Assembly (NCBI GenBank): GCA_913055695.1
Contig: CAJXKF010000006.1
Location: 1 to 64,000, forward strand
Direction of reading: 5' to 3'
DNA: 64,000 bases
DNA from: an uncultured Methylophaga sp.
GTDB taxonomy: Bacteria > Pseudomonadota > Gammaproteobacteria > Nitrosococcales > Methylophagaceae
Made by a program: the position numbers and the translations under genes. Within the stretch, counting starts at the first letter, position 1, and each line of letters starts with the position of its first letter. This document shows, in pieces, positions 1-9,050 of this stretch. The notes beneath the pieces are model-generated. The model ran no database searches. It had not been told where the DNA came from and saw only the letters and a list, made by a program, of their open reading frames with translations.

Positions 1-43
1 ACCCGAATAGATTAAGCAATTAATCTAACTAGTCTGAGAAAGG

Positions 44-75
44 CCCGGCATCGCAAGATGTCGGGTCTTTTTTTA
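44..75 (+). terminator. Rho-independent terminator of an upstream gene outside the window
   Basis: cccggcat-cgcaag-atgtcggg hairpin followed by tcttttttt. Confidence 0.8.
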
Positions 76-241
76 TGGCTGGACGAATCGTTCTAGCGAT
101 TCAAACTCAGCCAGGCAAAGCATAAAATTTGAAATTGATAAATCAGAGGCGAGTCGGGACTTTTTCCCATCAGTATTTATGAAACAAATATGATAGGTTT
201 ACAGTCTGACGTTTTTTATAAGCCAATAAAAGGAAGAGAGA

Positions 242-1138
242 ATGACGCATTTCCAGCGCTGGACGTTTTTACTATCCGGGTTGTTACTGGGCTCGGTGAC
301 AGCTCAGGCAGAAGATCTGAAACCTTTGCCGGGACAGGAAGCTGTCAGGGTCTGTGCTGACGGTTATAACCTGCCTTATTCAAATAAAGAGAAGGAAGGT
401 TTCGATAATAAGATTGCTGAACTTTTAGGTGAGGAGCTGGGTATTCCGGTTGAATATTACTGGTTCCCGCAGCGTATCGGTTTCTCAAGAAATACGATCA
501 AGAATGTGGATCCGGAAACGGGCAGATTCCGCTGTGATCTGGCGATGAGCATCCCCGAACATACTGATTTCTTGAAGCCGACCAAGCCCTACTGGAGTTC
601 AATTGAAGCCATGGTCTATCGTAGTGGCGAAGGCTACGAGTTGGAAACTCTTGCGGATATTGCGAGAGTAACAAAAGAGCGGGTTGCTAACGGTAAAGAG
701 CCATTAGAGATTGGCATTTTCGATCGCGGTGTGACAACAAAACAACTTTTGGAGTTGGGGCTGGCTGAAAATATCGAGTATTACCAGATGATGCCCGGCG
801 ATGCCACTGTCAATGCTGGCCGCATAGTGAAAGATGAACTCGCCAACGGAGAGATCGATGTCGCATTGTTATGGGGGCCTATTGCCGGCTATTATGCCAG
901 CGTTTCAGATGTCCCAATGACGGTGCAACCACTGAATGAACTGGGCGAAGCCATGATCTTCAGCTTCAGCATGGGGACCCGCTATCAGGATAAGAAGTGG
1001 AATGAATTACTGAATAAATTCATAGAGAAACGTCGTGATGACATCGATGCCATCATTGCAGAATATAATTTCCCGTCACTGGAAAATGTGAACCCTTATC
1101 CTAAGAAAAAACCACGTAAAGAAGATGATGACGACTAA
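242..1138 (+). CDS. MxaJ/XoxJ-like periplasmic substrate-binding protein (quinoprotein dehydrogenase-associated)
   Basis: 298 aa ORF with signal peptide; 'VRVCADGYNLPYSNKEKEGFDNKIAELLGEELGIPVEYYWFPQR' is typical of the MxaJ/XoxJ family. Confidence 0.8.
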   Translation: MTHFQRWTFLLSGLLLGSVTAQAEDLKPLPGQEAVRVCADGYNLPYSNKEKEGFDNKIAELLGEELGIPVEYYWFPQRIGFSRNTIKNVDPETGRFRCDLAMSIPEHTDFLKPTKPYWSSIEAMVYRSGEGYELETLADIARVTKERVANGKEPLEIGIFDRGVTTKQLLELGLAENIEYYQMMPGDATVNAGRIVKDELANGEIDVALLWGPIAGYYASVSDVPMTVQPLNELGEAMIFSFSMGTRYQDKKWNELLNKFIEKRRDDIDAIIAEYNFPSLENVNPYPKKKPRKEDDDD

Positions 1139-1156
1139 GGCATCATCATTGCGGGG

Positions 1157-1621
1157 CTACTGAATGGTAGCCCCGATAATGCCTTTGAGATTGGCATTGA
1201 TTTTTTCAGCGAATTGTTGCTGAGCCGGATCGGATACCGCTTCCAGCATCAATTTTGTGCCGACAATGACTCTGTCATCGCCGGTTTGGCGGACAGAAAT
1301 ATTGCAGGGCATATCATTAATCAGCAAAGGATTGATTTCCATCATTTCCTTGGCATAAGTGATATTACAAAAGCTGGTAATGGTCGACAGGGGAAAGTCC
1401 TTGTCTCCGCGATCCCTGACTGCCTGCCCGATGTGACTACGATGTATAATGCGGTAGTTATATTCTGATATGGCTATATCGAGATTGAGAATCGTATCCT
1501 CAAAACTGTAGGGGCTTTCCCGCTCGTAAAGCCGGTTTTCTGTTTGTGGCTGACAACCAATTATGAAAAATAGGGTCACAATGAGCAGGGACAAAAATTG
1601 TTTCTGATATCGGTATAACAT
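1157..1621 (-). CDS. DUF302-like lipoprotein
   Basis: Lipobox-like 'FFIIGCQ'; DUF302-like body ending in a conserved-looking C-terminus. Confidence 0.55.
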   Translation of the reverse strand: MLYRYQKQFLSLLIVTLFFIIGCQPQTENRLYERESPYSFEDTILNLDIAISEYNYRIIHRSHIGQAVRDRGDKDFPLSTITSFCNITYAKEMMEINPLLINDMPCNISVRQTGDDRVIVGTKLMLEAVSDPAQQQFAEKINANLKGIIGATIQ

Positions 1622-1692
1622 AAGGCTTTGTGTAAACTGGGAAGTGACCTAAGCATAACATCATCATAGACGAGAGAAAGAGGTAACAGATT

Positions 1693-2376
1693 GTGAAGAA
1701 AATCGTCATTGCCCTGTTTAGTGGCTGCATGCTGGTAGCAATTGCTGCCGTGTCAGCAGCACCGGGTTTTTCAGAAGTAAATAATGTCCTGTTCGACTCA
1801 GCTCATCTGGACAATATTGAGCAACCGGGCGTCCTGACTTACGAATATTCGAAAGAGAGTGTCATTGACGACTCTCGGGAAGATACGATCAAAGTCGCTG
1901 TTTCCAATATCCGTAACACAGGCCGCCGGGATCTGGCATTTGAGTTTTTTACCGGAAAATATAAACGCCCTTATGAAGCGATGGAGAACCAGCGTGGCAA
2001 CGGTGTGTTTGTATTGTTCCTGGAATACGACATCCACGAAATGAACCGACTGACCGGCGGTGAATGGCGCTATTTTCAGCGTAAAATCCGCTGGGCTTTT
2101 GCCGAGGGTGCCGAGAAAAAAGAAGTCGACATCAACTACAACGGAAAAACCGTGAAAGGGACACAATATATTGTGCAACCCTATGCTAATGATCCTAAAA
2201 ACGAACGTTATAAACTTTACGCCGGTAAATACTATATCTTTACCTTATCGGAAGAGATACCGGGAGAAATTTACCAAATCCGCACCGTCGTACCCGATGG
2301 TGAGAACTGGTCTGAAGGTGAGCCGACACTGGTCGACGAGTCGATTACTTTTGCCGGTTTTAACAAAGACGCTTGA
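1693..2376 (+). CDS. Exported protein of unknown function
   Basis: 227 aa ORF with GTG start and signal peptide; no family recognised by eye. Confidence 0.7.
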   Translation: MKKIVIALFSGCMLVAIAAVSAAPGFSEVNNVLFDSAHLDNIEQPGVLTYEYSKESVIDDSREDTIKVAVSNIRNTGRRDLAFEFFTGKYKRPYEAMENQRGNGVFVLFLEYDIHEMNRLTGGEWRYFQRKIRWAFAEGAEKKEVDINYNGKTVKGTQYIVQPYANDPKNERYKLYAGKYYIFTLSEEIPGEIYQIRTVVPDGENWSEGEPTLVDESITFAGFNKDA

Positions 2377-2403
2377 TGCATCGCATTTCCGGTAACAGGC
2401 AAG

Positions 2404-2427
2404 AACGGGCCACAGTGCCCGTTTTTT
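2404..2427 (+). terminator. Intrinsic terminator abutting the histidine kinase start
   Basis: acgggc-cacagt-gcccgt hairpin plus a T6 run, ending about 5 nt before the ATG at 2432. Confidence 0.7.
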
Positions 2428-2431
2428 GTGT

Positions 2432-3898
2432 ATGAAGCGCTTACCCAGGCTGCACAGCATTCAGGGATCTCTGCTGTTGCATGAGCTTAGTTTTGTTTTC
2501 CTGATCCTCATCACCACCAGTGTCGCCGTGGTCTGGGCATTTGCCTGGCAGAAAAGCTCTGAAGAGTCTCTGCGGCTGACGGCAATGAATAGTCACGTGC
2601 AATCGATACGTGGCGAACTCTACCGACAGCTCAAGGAAGTCTTTGACGCCGCTTTTCTCGATGATCAGCATGCGCGTGATGAATATAACTTCTACTCCCG
2701 CCGTATTAATGACGGCCTGGCAGATTTACGCGTCTTGTCCGAGCCCGGCAATGAAACAGCCGCGATCTCGCAGATTGAAGCAGCCTACAACGAATATCGC
2801 CAGCAAACCCGTGAACTGTTGCGATCGGTCAGTTTGAGTGAAGAACAGAAAAACCTGCTGGACTATCAGCTTGAGCAACATACTTTTGCCGAGCTCGAAC
2901 ACGCCTTCAGCAGTTTTGACCGTTTGTTGAAGGACAAACAAACGACCCTTGCCGAGAACCGACAGCGCTGGATGTCACAATTGATGCTGCTGGTGCCGTT
3001 ACCATTGCTGCTTGCTGTGACGTTATTGCTGTTATCACGACGTTTTGTCAAAAACAATCTGGTCAGGCCATTGGCTACAGTTATGGATGGCGCCCGTCTT
3101 ATCAGTAAAGGTAAGCTGGATCATCAGATTGCTAGCCAAGGTGTTGATGATCTGGTCAGACTGGCAGATGCGATCAATGTCATGGCTGAGGAACTCGCCA
3201 GTAATCGTGACAAACTGGTCGAGGCACGCAAACAAGCTGCAATGGGGGAACTGGTGCCACTGGTTGCACACAATATCCGTAATCCTCTATCTGGTATCCG
3301 GGCTGCAGCTCAGGTCACCCTCGATGAGCAGGCAGATCCAGAGGTTAGGGATGTGCTGCGGGATATTATTATTGCGGTAGACCGGCTGGAACGCTGGGTG
3401 ACCTCGCTGTTAACCTATCTCCACCCGAACAAGCCGCATTTCACCGGTGAAACACTGCAGCAGGTGGCTGACAATGCCATTTCATTGATTCAGTTGCAGC
3501 TGGCTGACAAAAACATGCAAATAGAAAAGTCAGGCTGGGAAAGGAATGCGAGTCTGATAGCCCTTGATACCAATCTCATGGAACAGACCGTCTTCAACCT
3601 GGCACAGAATGCAATTGAGGCCTCTCCCACCGGCGCAACAATTCAACTCAATTACAGTGAAAATAAGACTCAGGTTGAACTCAGCATTCAGGATCAGGGT
3701 AAAGGCATGCGATACGATCCGGTTGCAGAGCAAGTGACCGACGGCGAAGCCAAGCGACTTGGCTGTGGTCTGGGGATACCATTTGCTGTCAAAGTGATTA
3801 AACAGCATGATGGTGAGCTGATTTATGATACTGAGCCGGGCCGATCTACATGTGTCATTATCCGGCTGCCCAAAACGCAGTTTGAGCCACAGGAATAA
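2432..3898 (+). CDS. Sensor histidine kinase (HAMP, HisKA, HATPase)
   Basis: Two TM segments, 'VAHNIRNPLSGIRAAAQ' H-box, 'NLAQNAIEASP' N-box, 'GCGLGIPFAVKVIKQHDGEL' G-box; ATG at 2432 preferred over the TTG at 2426. Confidence 0.9.
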   Translation: MKRLPRLHSIQGSLLLHELSFVFLILITTSVAVVWAFAWQKSSEESLRLTAMNSHVQSIRGELYRQLKEVFDAAFLDDQHARDEYNFYSRRINDGLADLRVLSEPGNETAAISQIEAAYNEYRQQTRELLRSVSLSEEQKNLLDYQLEQHTFAELEHAFSSFDRLLKDKQTTLAENRQRWMSQLMLLVPLPLLLAVTLLLLSRRFVKNNLVRPLATVMDGARLISKGKLDHQIASQGVDDLVRLADAINVMAEELASNRDKLVEARKQAAMGELVPLVAHNIRNPLSGIRAAAQVTLDEQADPEVRDVLRDIIIAVDRLERWVTSLLTYLHPNKPHFTGETLQQVADNAISLIQLQLADKNMQIEKSGWERNASLIALDTNLMEQTVFNLAQNAIEASPTGATIQLNYSENKTQVELSIQDQGKGMRYDPVAEQVTDGEAKRLGCGLGIPFAVKVIKQHDGELIYDTEPGRSTCVIIRLPKTQFEPQE

Positions 3899-3901
3899 GG
3901 C

Positions 3902-5278
3902 ATGCTCAAGGTATTGCTGATAGAAGATGAAACGCTGTTTGCCAAGTCAGTGCTGCGCCGCCTGGAGCGGGAAGGACACAAGGTAGTCAGACAGGAAACG
4001 ATCGCTGATGGCCGTGAATCCTTGCTGAAAGCCTTACCGGATATTTTATTACTTGATGTCAGGCTGCCGGATGGCAATGGCCTCGATTTATTACGTGAAA
4101 TCCGCAGTCGTGACAGCAGCAAGGATCTGCCGGTTGTAGTGGTAACAGCCTATGGCGAGCTGGAGGACGCAGTCGCCGCGATGAAGCTCGGGGCGACCGA
4201 TTACCTGAAAAAACCGGTTGATTTGGATGAATTGGTGCTGACCTTGTCCAAGGTGATGCAAACACAACAGCTGAGCCGGCAACTGGATTATTCGCAAGTC
4301 CGTGAAACTCATGGTAATGAGCCTGTCCGAATGATCGGTCAGAGTCAGCTGATGCAGCGATTGAGGCAACAGCTTGAGCATATTGCCAACCTGGTTGATA
4401 AAAGCCGGCACGAACATCCGGTGATTCTTATCAGCGGTGAGACCGGGACCGGTAAGGATGTGCTGGCAAGACTCTACCATGAACTCGGCAGCTGGCGTGA
4501 CAGACCCTATGTGCATGTTGACTGTGCTGCCTTGCCCTCGGAACTGATTGAAGCGGAATTATTCGGCTATGAACGCGGTGCTTTTACCAATGCGCATCAG
4601 GCTAAACCCGGTCTCATAGAAGTTGCGGAGGACGGCACCCTGTTTCTGGATGAGGTGGGTGAGCTACCGCTGGAGTTGCAGGCCAAACTTCTTAATGTGC
4701 TGGAAAGACGCCAGGTCCGTCGGCTTGGCTCCACCCGCGAACACAGTGTGAACGCCCACGTCGTCGCTGCCACCAATCGTGACTTGAATAAAATGGTAGC
4801 TGAGGGACGGTTCCGCTCTGATCTCTACTTCCGCCTGAACGTACTGGGTATCGATTTACCCCCATTGCGAGACAGGGCCGAAGATATCGGTATTCTGGCG
4901 CAACATTTTGTTGAGATGGTGTCCCGACGCTATGGCTTGCAACCGCCGGTATTCACTGAGGCTGCCAGAACGCTGATGGCCGACTATCACTGGCCGGGCA
5001 ATGTAAGGGAACTGCAGCATGTTGTCGAAAGGGCTGTGATGCTTTCCCAGCAGGGACAGATCATGCCGGAGCAGCTGATGTTGCAGAGTCAGCCGTTATC
5101 CCCAGCAGGGCAACAGGATGAGTTATCACAACTCAGTAATATGACCCTCGAGCAGGTTGAGAAGCTGCTGCTTGAGAAAGCCTTGGCGAGAACCAGTGGT
5201 AATGTCTCACGTGCCGCCCGTGAGCTCGGTCTGACGCGGATGGCGATGCGCTATCGGATGGAAAAATATCAGCTTTAA
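3902..5278 (+). CDS. NtrC-family response regulator (REC, AAA+, Fis HTH)
   Basis: 'LLIEDETLFAKS' and 'LLLDVRLPDG' REC motifs; 'GETGTGKDVLARLYHE' Walker A; Fis-type HTH 'GNVSRAARELGLTRMAMRYRMEKYQL'. Confidence 0.92.
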   Translation: MLKVLLIEDETLFAKSVLRRLEREGHKVVRQETIADGRESLLKALPDILLLDVRLPDGNGLDLLREIRSRDSSKDLPVVVVTAYGELEDAVAAMKLGATDYLKKPVDLDELVLTLSKVMQTQQLSRQLDYSQVRETHGNEPVRMIGQSQLMQRLRQQLEHIANLVDKSRHEHPVILISGETGTGKDVLARLYHELGSWRDRPYVHVDCAALPSELIEAELFGYERGAFTNAHQAKPGLIEVAEDGTLFLDEVGELPLELQAKLLNVLERRQVRRLGSTREHSVNAHVVAATNRDLNKMVAEGRFRSDLYFRLNVLGIDLPPLRDRAEDIGILAQHFVEMVSRRYGLQPPVFTEAARTLMADYHWPGNVRELQHVVERAVMLSQQGQIMPEQLMLQSQPLSPAGQQDELSQLSNMTLEQVEKLLLEKALARTSGNVSRAARELGLTRMAMRYRMEKYQL

Positions 5279-5282
5279 AGCG

Positions 5283-5678
5283 TTATTTGACCACCTTCAG
5301 GCTGGGACGTCCGCCTTTGGGGCCGGGGCCCTGGTCATTCGGATCGGGGCTGGGAGGCGGTGTTTCCTCCTCAGGAAAGAACATGCCTTCATTATTTTCC
5401 TTGCCATAAATGGCCTGCACGGCAGGAATCGGAATGAACACATCCATCGCCTTACCGGCAAATCTGGCTGAGAAACTAATCCATTCGTTATCTATCAGCA
5501 GATCACGAATCGCATCCGGTGCGATATTGAGCACAATCCGGCCGTCTTTCACATAATCCAGAGGAACCTGAACCCCTTCATGACGGGTATTGACCAACAC
5601 GAAGGGGGTACATTGATTATCCAGCAGCCACTCATGGATGGCACGGATGAGATAGGGTTTTTGTGAGGTCATGCTCAT
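5283..5678 (-). CDS. sspB: ClpXP protease specificity-enhancing factor
   Basis: 'KPYLIRAIHEWLLDNQCTPFVLVNT' and 'ISFSARFAGKAMDVFIPIPAVQAIYGKENNEGMFF'; adjacent to sspA. Confidence 0.93.
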   Translation of the reverse strand: MSMTSQKPYLIRAIHEWLLDNQCTPFVLVNTRHEGVQVPLDYVKDGRIVLNIAPDAIRDLLIDNEWISFSARFAGKAMDVFIPIPAVQAIYGKENNEGMFFPEEETPPPSPDPNDQGPGPKGGRPSLKVVK

Positions 5679-5681
5679 GAA

Positions 5682-6296
5682 TTAACGCATTGCTCTTTCG
5701 ATATCACTGAGACTGGCCTGAAAACTATCGCGTTCAAACACACGGCGGGCGTATTTCTCCACCGCACGGGCACTGTCCGGCAATTTGATATTCAGCGCCG
5801 GCAGACGCCATAACAATGGCGCCAGCGTACAATCAAGCAGTGAAAACTCATCACTCATAAAATACGGTGAGCTCTCAAACAAAGGTGACAGTACGGTCAG
5901 ATCCTCCTGAATGATTTTTCGCGCCTTAGCACCCTTGCCACGCTCACGGCCGGCGAGGGCATCCCACAATGAATACCAGTCTTTATCAATCCGGTGCAGC
6001 ATCAGCCGTGCTTTGGCTCGCGCAACCGGATCAATCGGCATTAGCGGTGGGTGTGGGAAGCGCTCATCAAAATAATCAATGATGACACGGCTGTCGAACA
6101 ACACCAGATCGCGGTCAAATAAGGTCGGGCCGCTGCCGTAAGGGTTGGCGGCAGCCACTTCCTCTGGCCACTCACCGGGGACAAGATCTTCAATATCGGC
6201 TTCGATCTCTTTTTCCTGAATCACGATCCTGAGCTGATGGCTGAATGGGCAGGCCGGATCAGAATAGACGGTCATCGTGGAACGACGGTTATTCAT
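5682..6296 (-). CDS. sspA: Stringent starvation protein A (GST fold)
   Basis: 'MTVYSDPACPFSHQLRIVIQEKEIEADIEDL' GST-like N-terminus; gene order sspA-sspB. Confidence 0.92.
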   Translation of the reverse strand: MNNRRSTMTVYSDPACPFSHQLRIVIQEKEIEADIEDLVPGEWPEEVAAANPYGSGPTLFDRDLVLFDSRVIIDYFDERFPHPPLMPIDPVARAKARLMLHRIDKDWYSLWDALAGRERGKGAKARKIIQEDLTVLSPLFESSPYFMSDEFSLLDCTLAPLLWRLPALNIKLPDSARAVEKYARRVFERDSFQASLSDIERAMR

Positions 6297-6347
6297 CGGC
6301 GGTGCACTCCTTGATTGAATACGCCGCCGCTATGTCGTCGTGCTGCA

Positions 6348-7049
6348 TTAATGGACATCTCTCCAGAAGGCTTTCTTCAGTGGGTAAGCCACCAGGAAGA
6401 AGATGATGAGATACAGCAGGACCCATTTTGCCAGATCCATACGCTCCAGTTTTGAGGGTTCGCTGATATAGGCGAGGAAGTTCACCAGGTCATGAACCAT
6501 CACATTGTATTCATGCTGGCTGAGCTTGCCCTCAGTTGCCTGAACCAGTTCACCGTCTTCATTTTTAGCAAGGTAGCCCTGCTGTTCCCACAATACATGT
6601 GGCATACCGACATCTTTAAAGGCCACGTTATTAGTGCCCATTGGCCGGGACTCATCCAGATAGAAGGTACGCAGGTAGGTATAGAGCCAGTCTGTGCCTC
6701 TGGCACGAGCGATAACAGACAGATCCGGCGGTGTGACACCGAACCACTTCTCGGCGTCTTCCGGACGCATGGCAACCGTCATGGTGTCACCGATTTTGTC
6801 TGAAGCGAACATCAGGTTTTCTTTGACCTGGTCATCGGTCAGTCCCAGATCTTTAGCCATGCGGTTATAGCGCATGAAAGCAGCTTCGTGACAGCTCAGG
6901 CAATAATTCACAAAAGTCTGGGCACCTCGTTGCAGCGAAGCTTTGTCGGTAATATCGATTTCAACGTGATCGAGATGTACCTCGCCAGAGGCCGCCATCA
7001 CCTGAACCGAGAACAACGCAAAAAAACATGCAATAACTAATGATCTCAT
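6348..7049 (-). CDS. petC: Ubiquinol-cytochrome c reductase cytochrome c1
   Basis: 'YCLSCHEAAFMRYNRMAKDLGLTDDQVKENL' CXXCH heme motif; C-terminal TM anchor; petABC order. Confidence 0.95.
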   Translation of the reverse strand: MRSLVIACFFALFSVQVMAASGEVHLDHVEIDITDKASLQRGAQTFVNYCLSCHEAAFMRYNRMAKDLGLTDDQVKENLMFASDKIGDTMTVAMRPEDAEKWFGVTPPDLSVIARARGTDWLYTYLRTFYLDESRPMGTNNVAFKDVGMPHVLWEQQGYLAKNEDGELVQATEGKLSQHEYNVMVHDLVNFLAYISEPSKLERMDLAKWVLLYLIIFFLVAYPLKKAFWRDVH

Positions 7050-8260
7050 TGGAATGTCACCCTTTCTGGCACCGGTTTATCCTTGTCGAGCTTGGTGTAG
7101 ATCGGCATGAAGATAAAGAAAGCAAAATAAATTACTGAGAATACGCGCGCCGCCATTGTGTAAATCGCAGTGGCAGGCTGTGTGCCCAGATAACCGAGCG
7201 CCAGGAAACTGATAATAAACAGCACCAGAGCAATCTTGAAGTAAGGGCCACGATAGCGGATTGACTTAACCGGGCTGCGATCCAGCCAGGGCAGCAGAAA
7301 CAGGAACACAATTGCGCCACCCATCGCCAGTACACCCATCAGCTTGTCAGGGACCGCACGCAAAATGGCGTAGAACGGTGTGAAGTACCACAGTGGGACG
7401 ATATGCTCCGGTGTTTTCAGCGGATCAGCCGGGACAAAGTTATCTTTTTCCAGGAACCAGCCACCACCTTCAGGCGCATAAAACAGCACCAGGGCGAAGA
7501 TAAACAGGAAAACCACCACACCGACAATATCTTTGACCGTGTAATAGGGATGGAATGGAATACCATCAACAGGTTTGCCGCTGGCATCCTTGTTTTTCTT
7601 GATTTCCACACCATCAGGATTATTTGAGCCGACCTCATGCAAGGCAATAATGTGTGCCACAACCAGGCCCAGCAGGACCAGCGGCAGCGCAATAACATGG
7701 AAAGCAAAGAAGCGGTTGAGGGTGGCATCTGCAACGACAAAATCACCCCGAATCCATAAGGCCAGTTGCTCACCAACTACCGGAATCGCACCGAACAGGG
7801 AAATGATGACCTGAGCACCCCAGTAAGACATCTGACCCCATGGCAGCAGATAGCCCATAAAGGCTTCAGCCATCAATGTCAGGTAAATCAGCATACCGAA
7901 GATCCAGACCAGTTCCCGGGGCTGCTTGTAAGAGCCGTAAATCAGGCCACGGAACATGTGCAGGTAAACCACCACAAAGAAAGCCGAAGCACCGGTGGAA
8001 TGCATATAACGAATCAGCCAGCCCCATTGAACGTCACGCATGATGTACTCAACCGAGGCGAAGGCCAGGTCAGCATCAGGCTTGTAGTTCATGGTCAGGA
8101 AGATACCGGTCACAATTTGCAGCACCAGTACCAGAAGTGCGAGAGAACCAAAGAAGTACCAGAAATTGAAGTTCTTCGGTGCGTAATATTCAGACAGATG
8201 TTCTTTCCACATCTTGGATGCCGGGAAGCGGGCATCGAGCCAGTTCATGAAGCTAGACAT
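7046..8260 (-). CDS. petB: Cytochrome b of the bc1 complex
   Basis: 404 aa multi-TM; 'NFWYFFGSLALLVLVLQIVTGIFLTMNYKPD', 'PEHIVPLWYFTPFYAILRA'. Confidence 0.97.
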   Translation of the reverse strand: MSSFMNWLDARFPASKMWKEHLSEYYAPKNFNFWYFFGSLALLVLVLQIVTGIFLTMNYKPDADLAFASVEYIMRDVQWGWLIRYMHSTGASAFFVVVYLHMFRGLIYGSYKQPRELVWIFGMLIYLTLMAEAFMGYLLPWGQMSYWGAQVIISLFGAIPVVGEQLALWIRGDFVVADATLNRFFAFHVIALPLVLLGLVVAHIIALHEVGSNNPDGVEIKKNKDASGKPVDGIPFHPYYTVKDIVGVVVFLFIFALVLFYAPEGGGWFLEKDNFVPADPLKTPEHIVPLWYFTPFYAILRAVPDKLMGVLAMGGAIVFLFLLPWLDRSPVKSIRYRGPYFKIALVLFIISFLALGYLGTQPATAIYTMAARVFSVIYFAFFIFMPIYTKLDKDKPVPERVTFQ

Positions 8261-8856
8261 CAGGCAGCTCCTTGCGCATGTTCACCGACCACAACCAGGT
8301 TATCGCCCTGGAAGTGATAAGGAGGGACTTGCAGGTTGATCGGGGCAGGTACGCCCTCAAATACACGCCCAGCAAGATCAAAGCGTGAACCGTGACATGG
8401 ACAGAAGAAACCGCCTACCCAGTCCGGACCCAGATCTGACGGGGCCAAATCCGGGCGGTAAGTGGGGGAACATCCCAAGTGAGTACAAATTCCGACCAGT
8501 ACCATGAGTTCCTCACGGATAGAACGGGTTTCGTTCTGGCAATATTCTGGTTGCTGTGATTCAACTTGACTCTCAGGATCCCGCAGCTCTTCCTCGATTG
8601 TTTCCAGATTCAACAGGACTTCTGGACTACGACGGAATATCCAGACGGGTTTGCCTCGCCATTCCACGGTCAAAAGTTGCCCCATTTCCAGCTTGCTAAT
8701 GTCAACCTCAACAGGCGCGCCGGCAGCTTCTGCTTTGGCACTGGGTAACATGGATGATACAAAAGGTACGGCAACGGCGGCTGCACCGGCGCCGCCGACA
8801 ACACTGGCAGCAGCCGTGAGGAAGCGCCGTTTGCCGGTATCGATTGACTGACTCAT
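8260..8856 (-). CDS. petA: Rieske iron-sulfur subunit of the bc1 complex
   Basis: 'CTHLGCSP' and 'CPCHGSRFD' cluster-binding motifs. Confidence 0.96.
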   Translation of the reverse strand: MSQSIDTGKRRFLTAAASVVGGAGAAAVAVPFVSSMLPSAKAEAAGAPVEVDISKLEMGQLLTVEWRGKPVWIFRRSPEVLLNLETIEEELRDPESQVESQQPEYCQNETRSIREELMVLVGICTHLGCSPTYRPDLAPSDLGPDWVGGFFCPCHGSRFDLAGRVFEGVPAPINLQVPPYHFQGDNLVVVGEHAQGAA

Positions 8857-8994
8857 TGAAGGATTTCCCCCAGCATTCTTAAATATGATGACCTTGCAAT
8901 TTTATCTAAGGTAAATAAAGTTTCACAAGGTGAATAATTGATAACCGAGTAAATAAACTCTTAAATTTTAGCATACCGCAGGGGTAATAGGATC

Positions 8995-9024
8995 AAAAAA
9001 GCCCGCCTGAAATCAGGCGGGCTT
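8995..9024 (-). terminator. Intrinsic terminator of the cupredoxin gene
   Basis: aaagcccgcctga-aa-tcaggcgggcttt with a T-run on the minus strand. Confidence 0.88.
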
Positions 9025-9050
9025 TCGATTAAGCCGATTGAAGCAACAGA

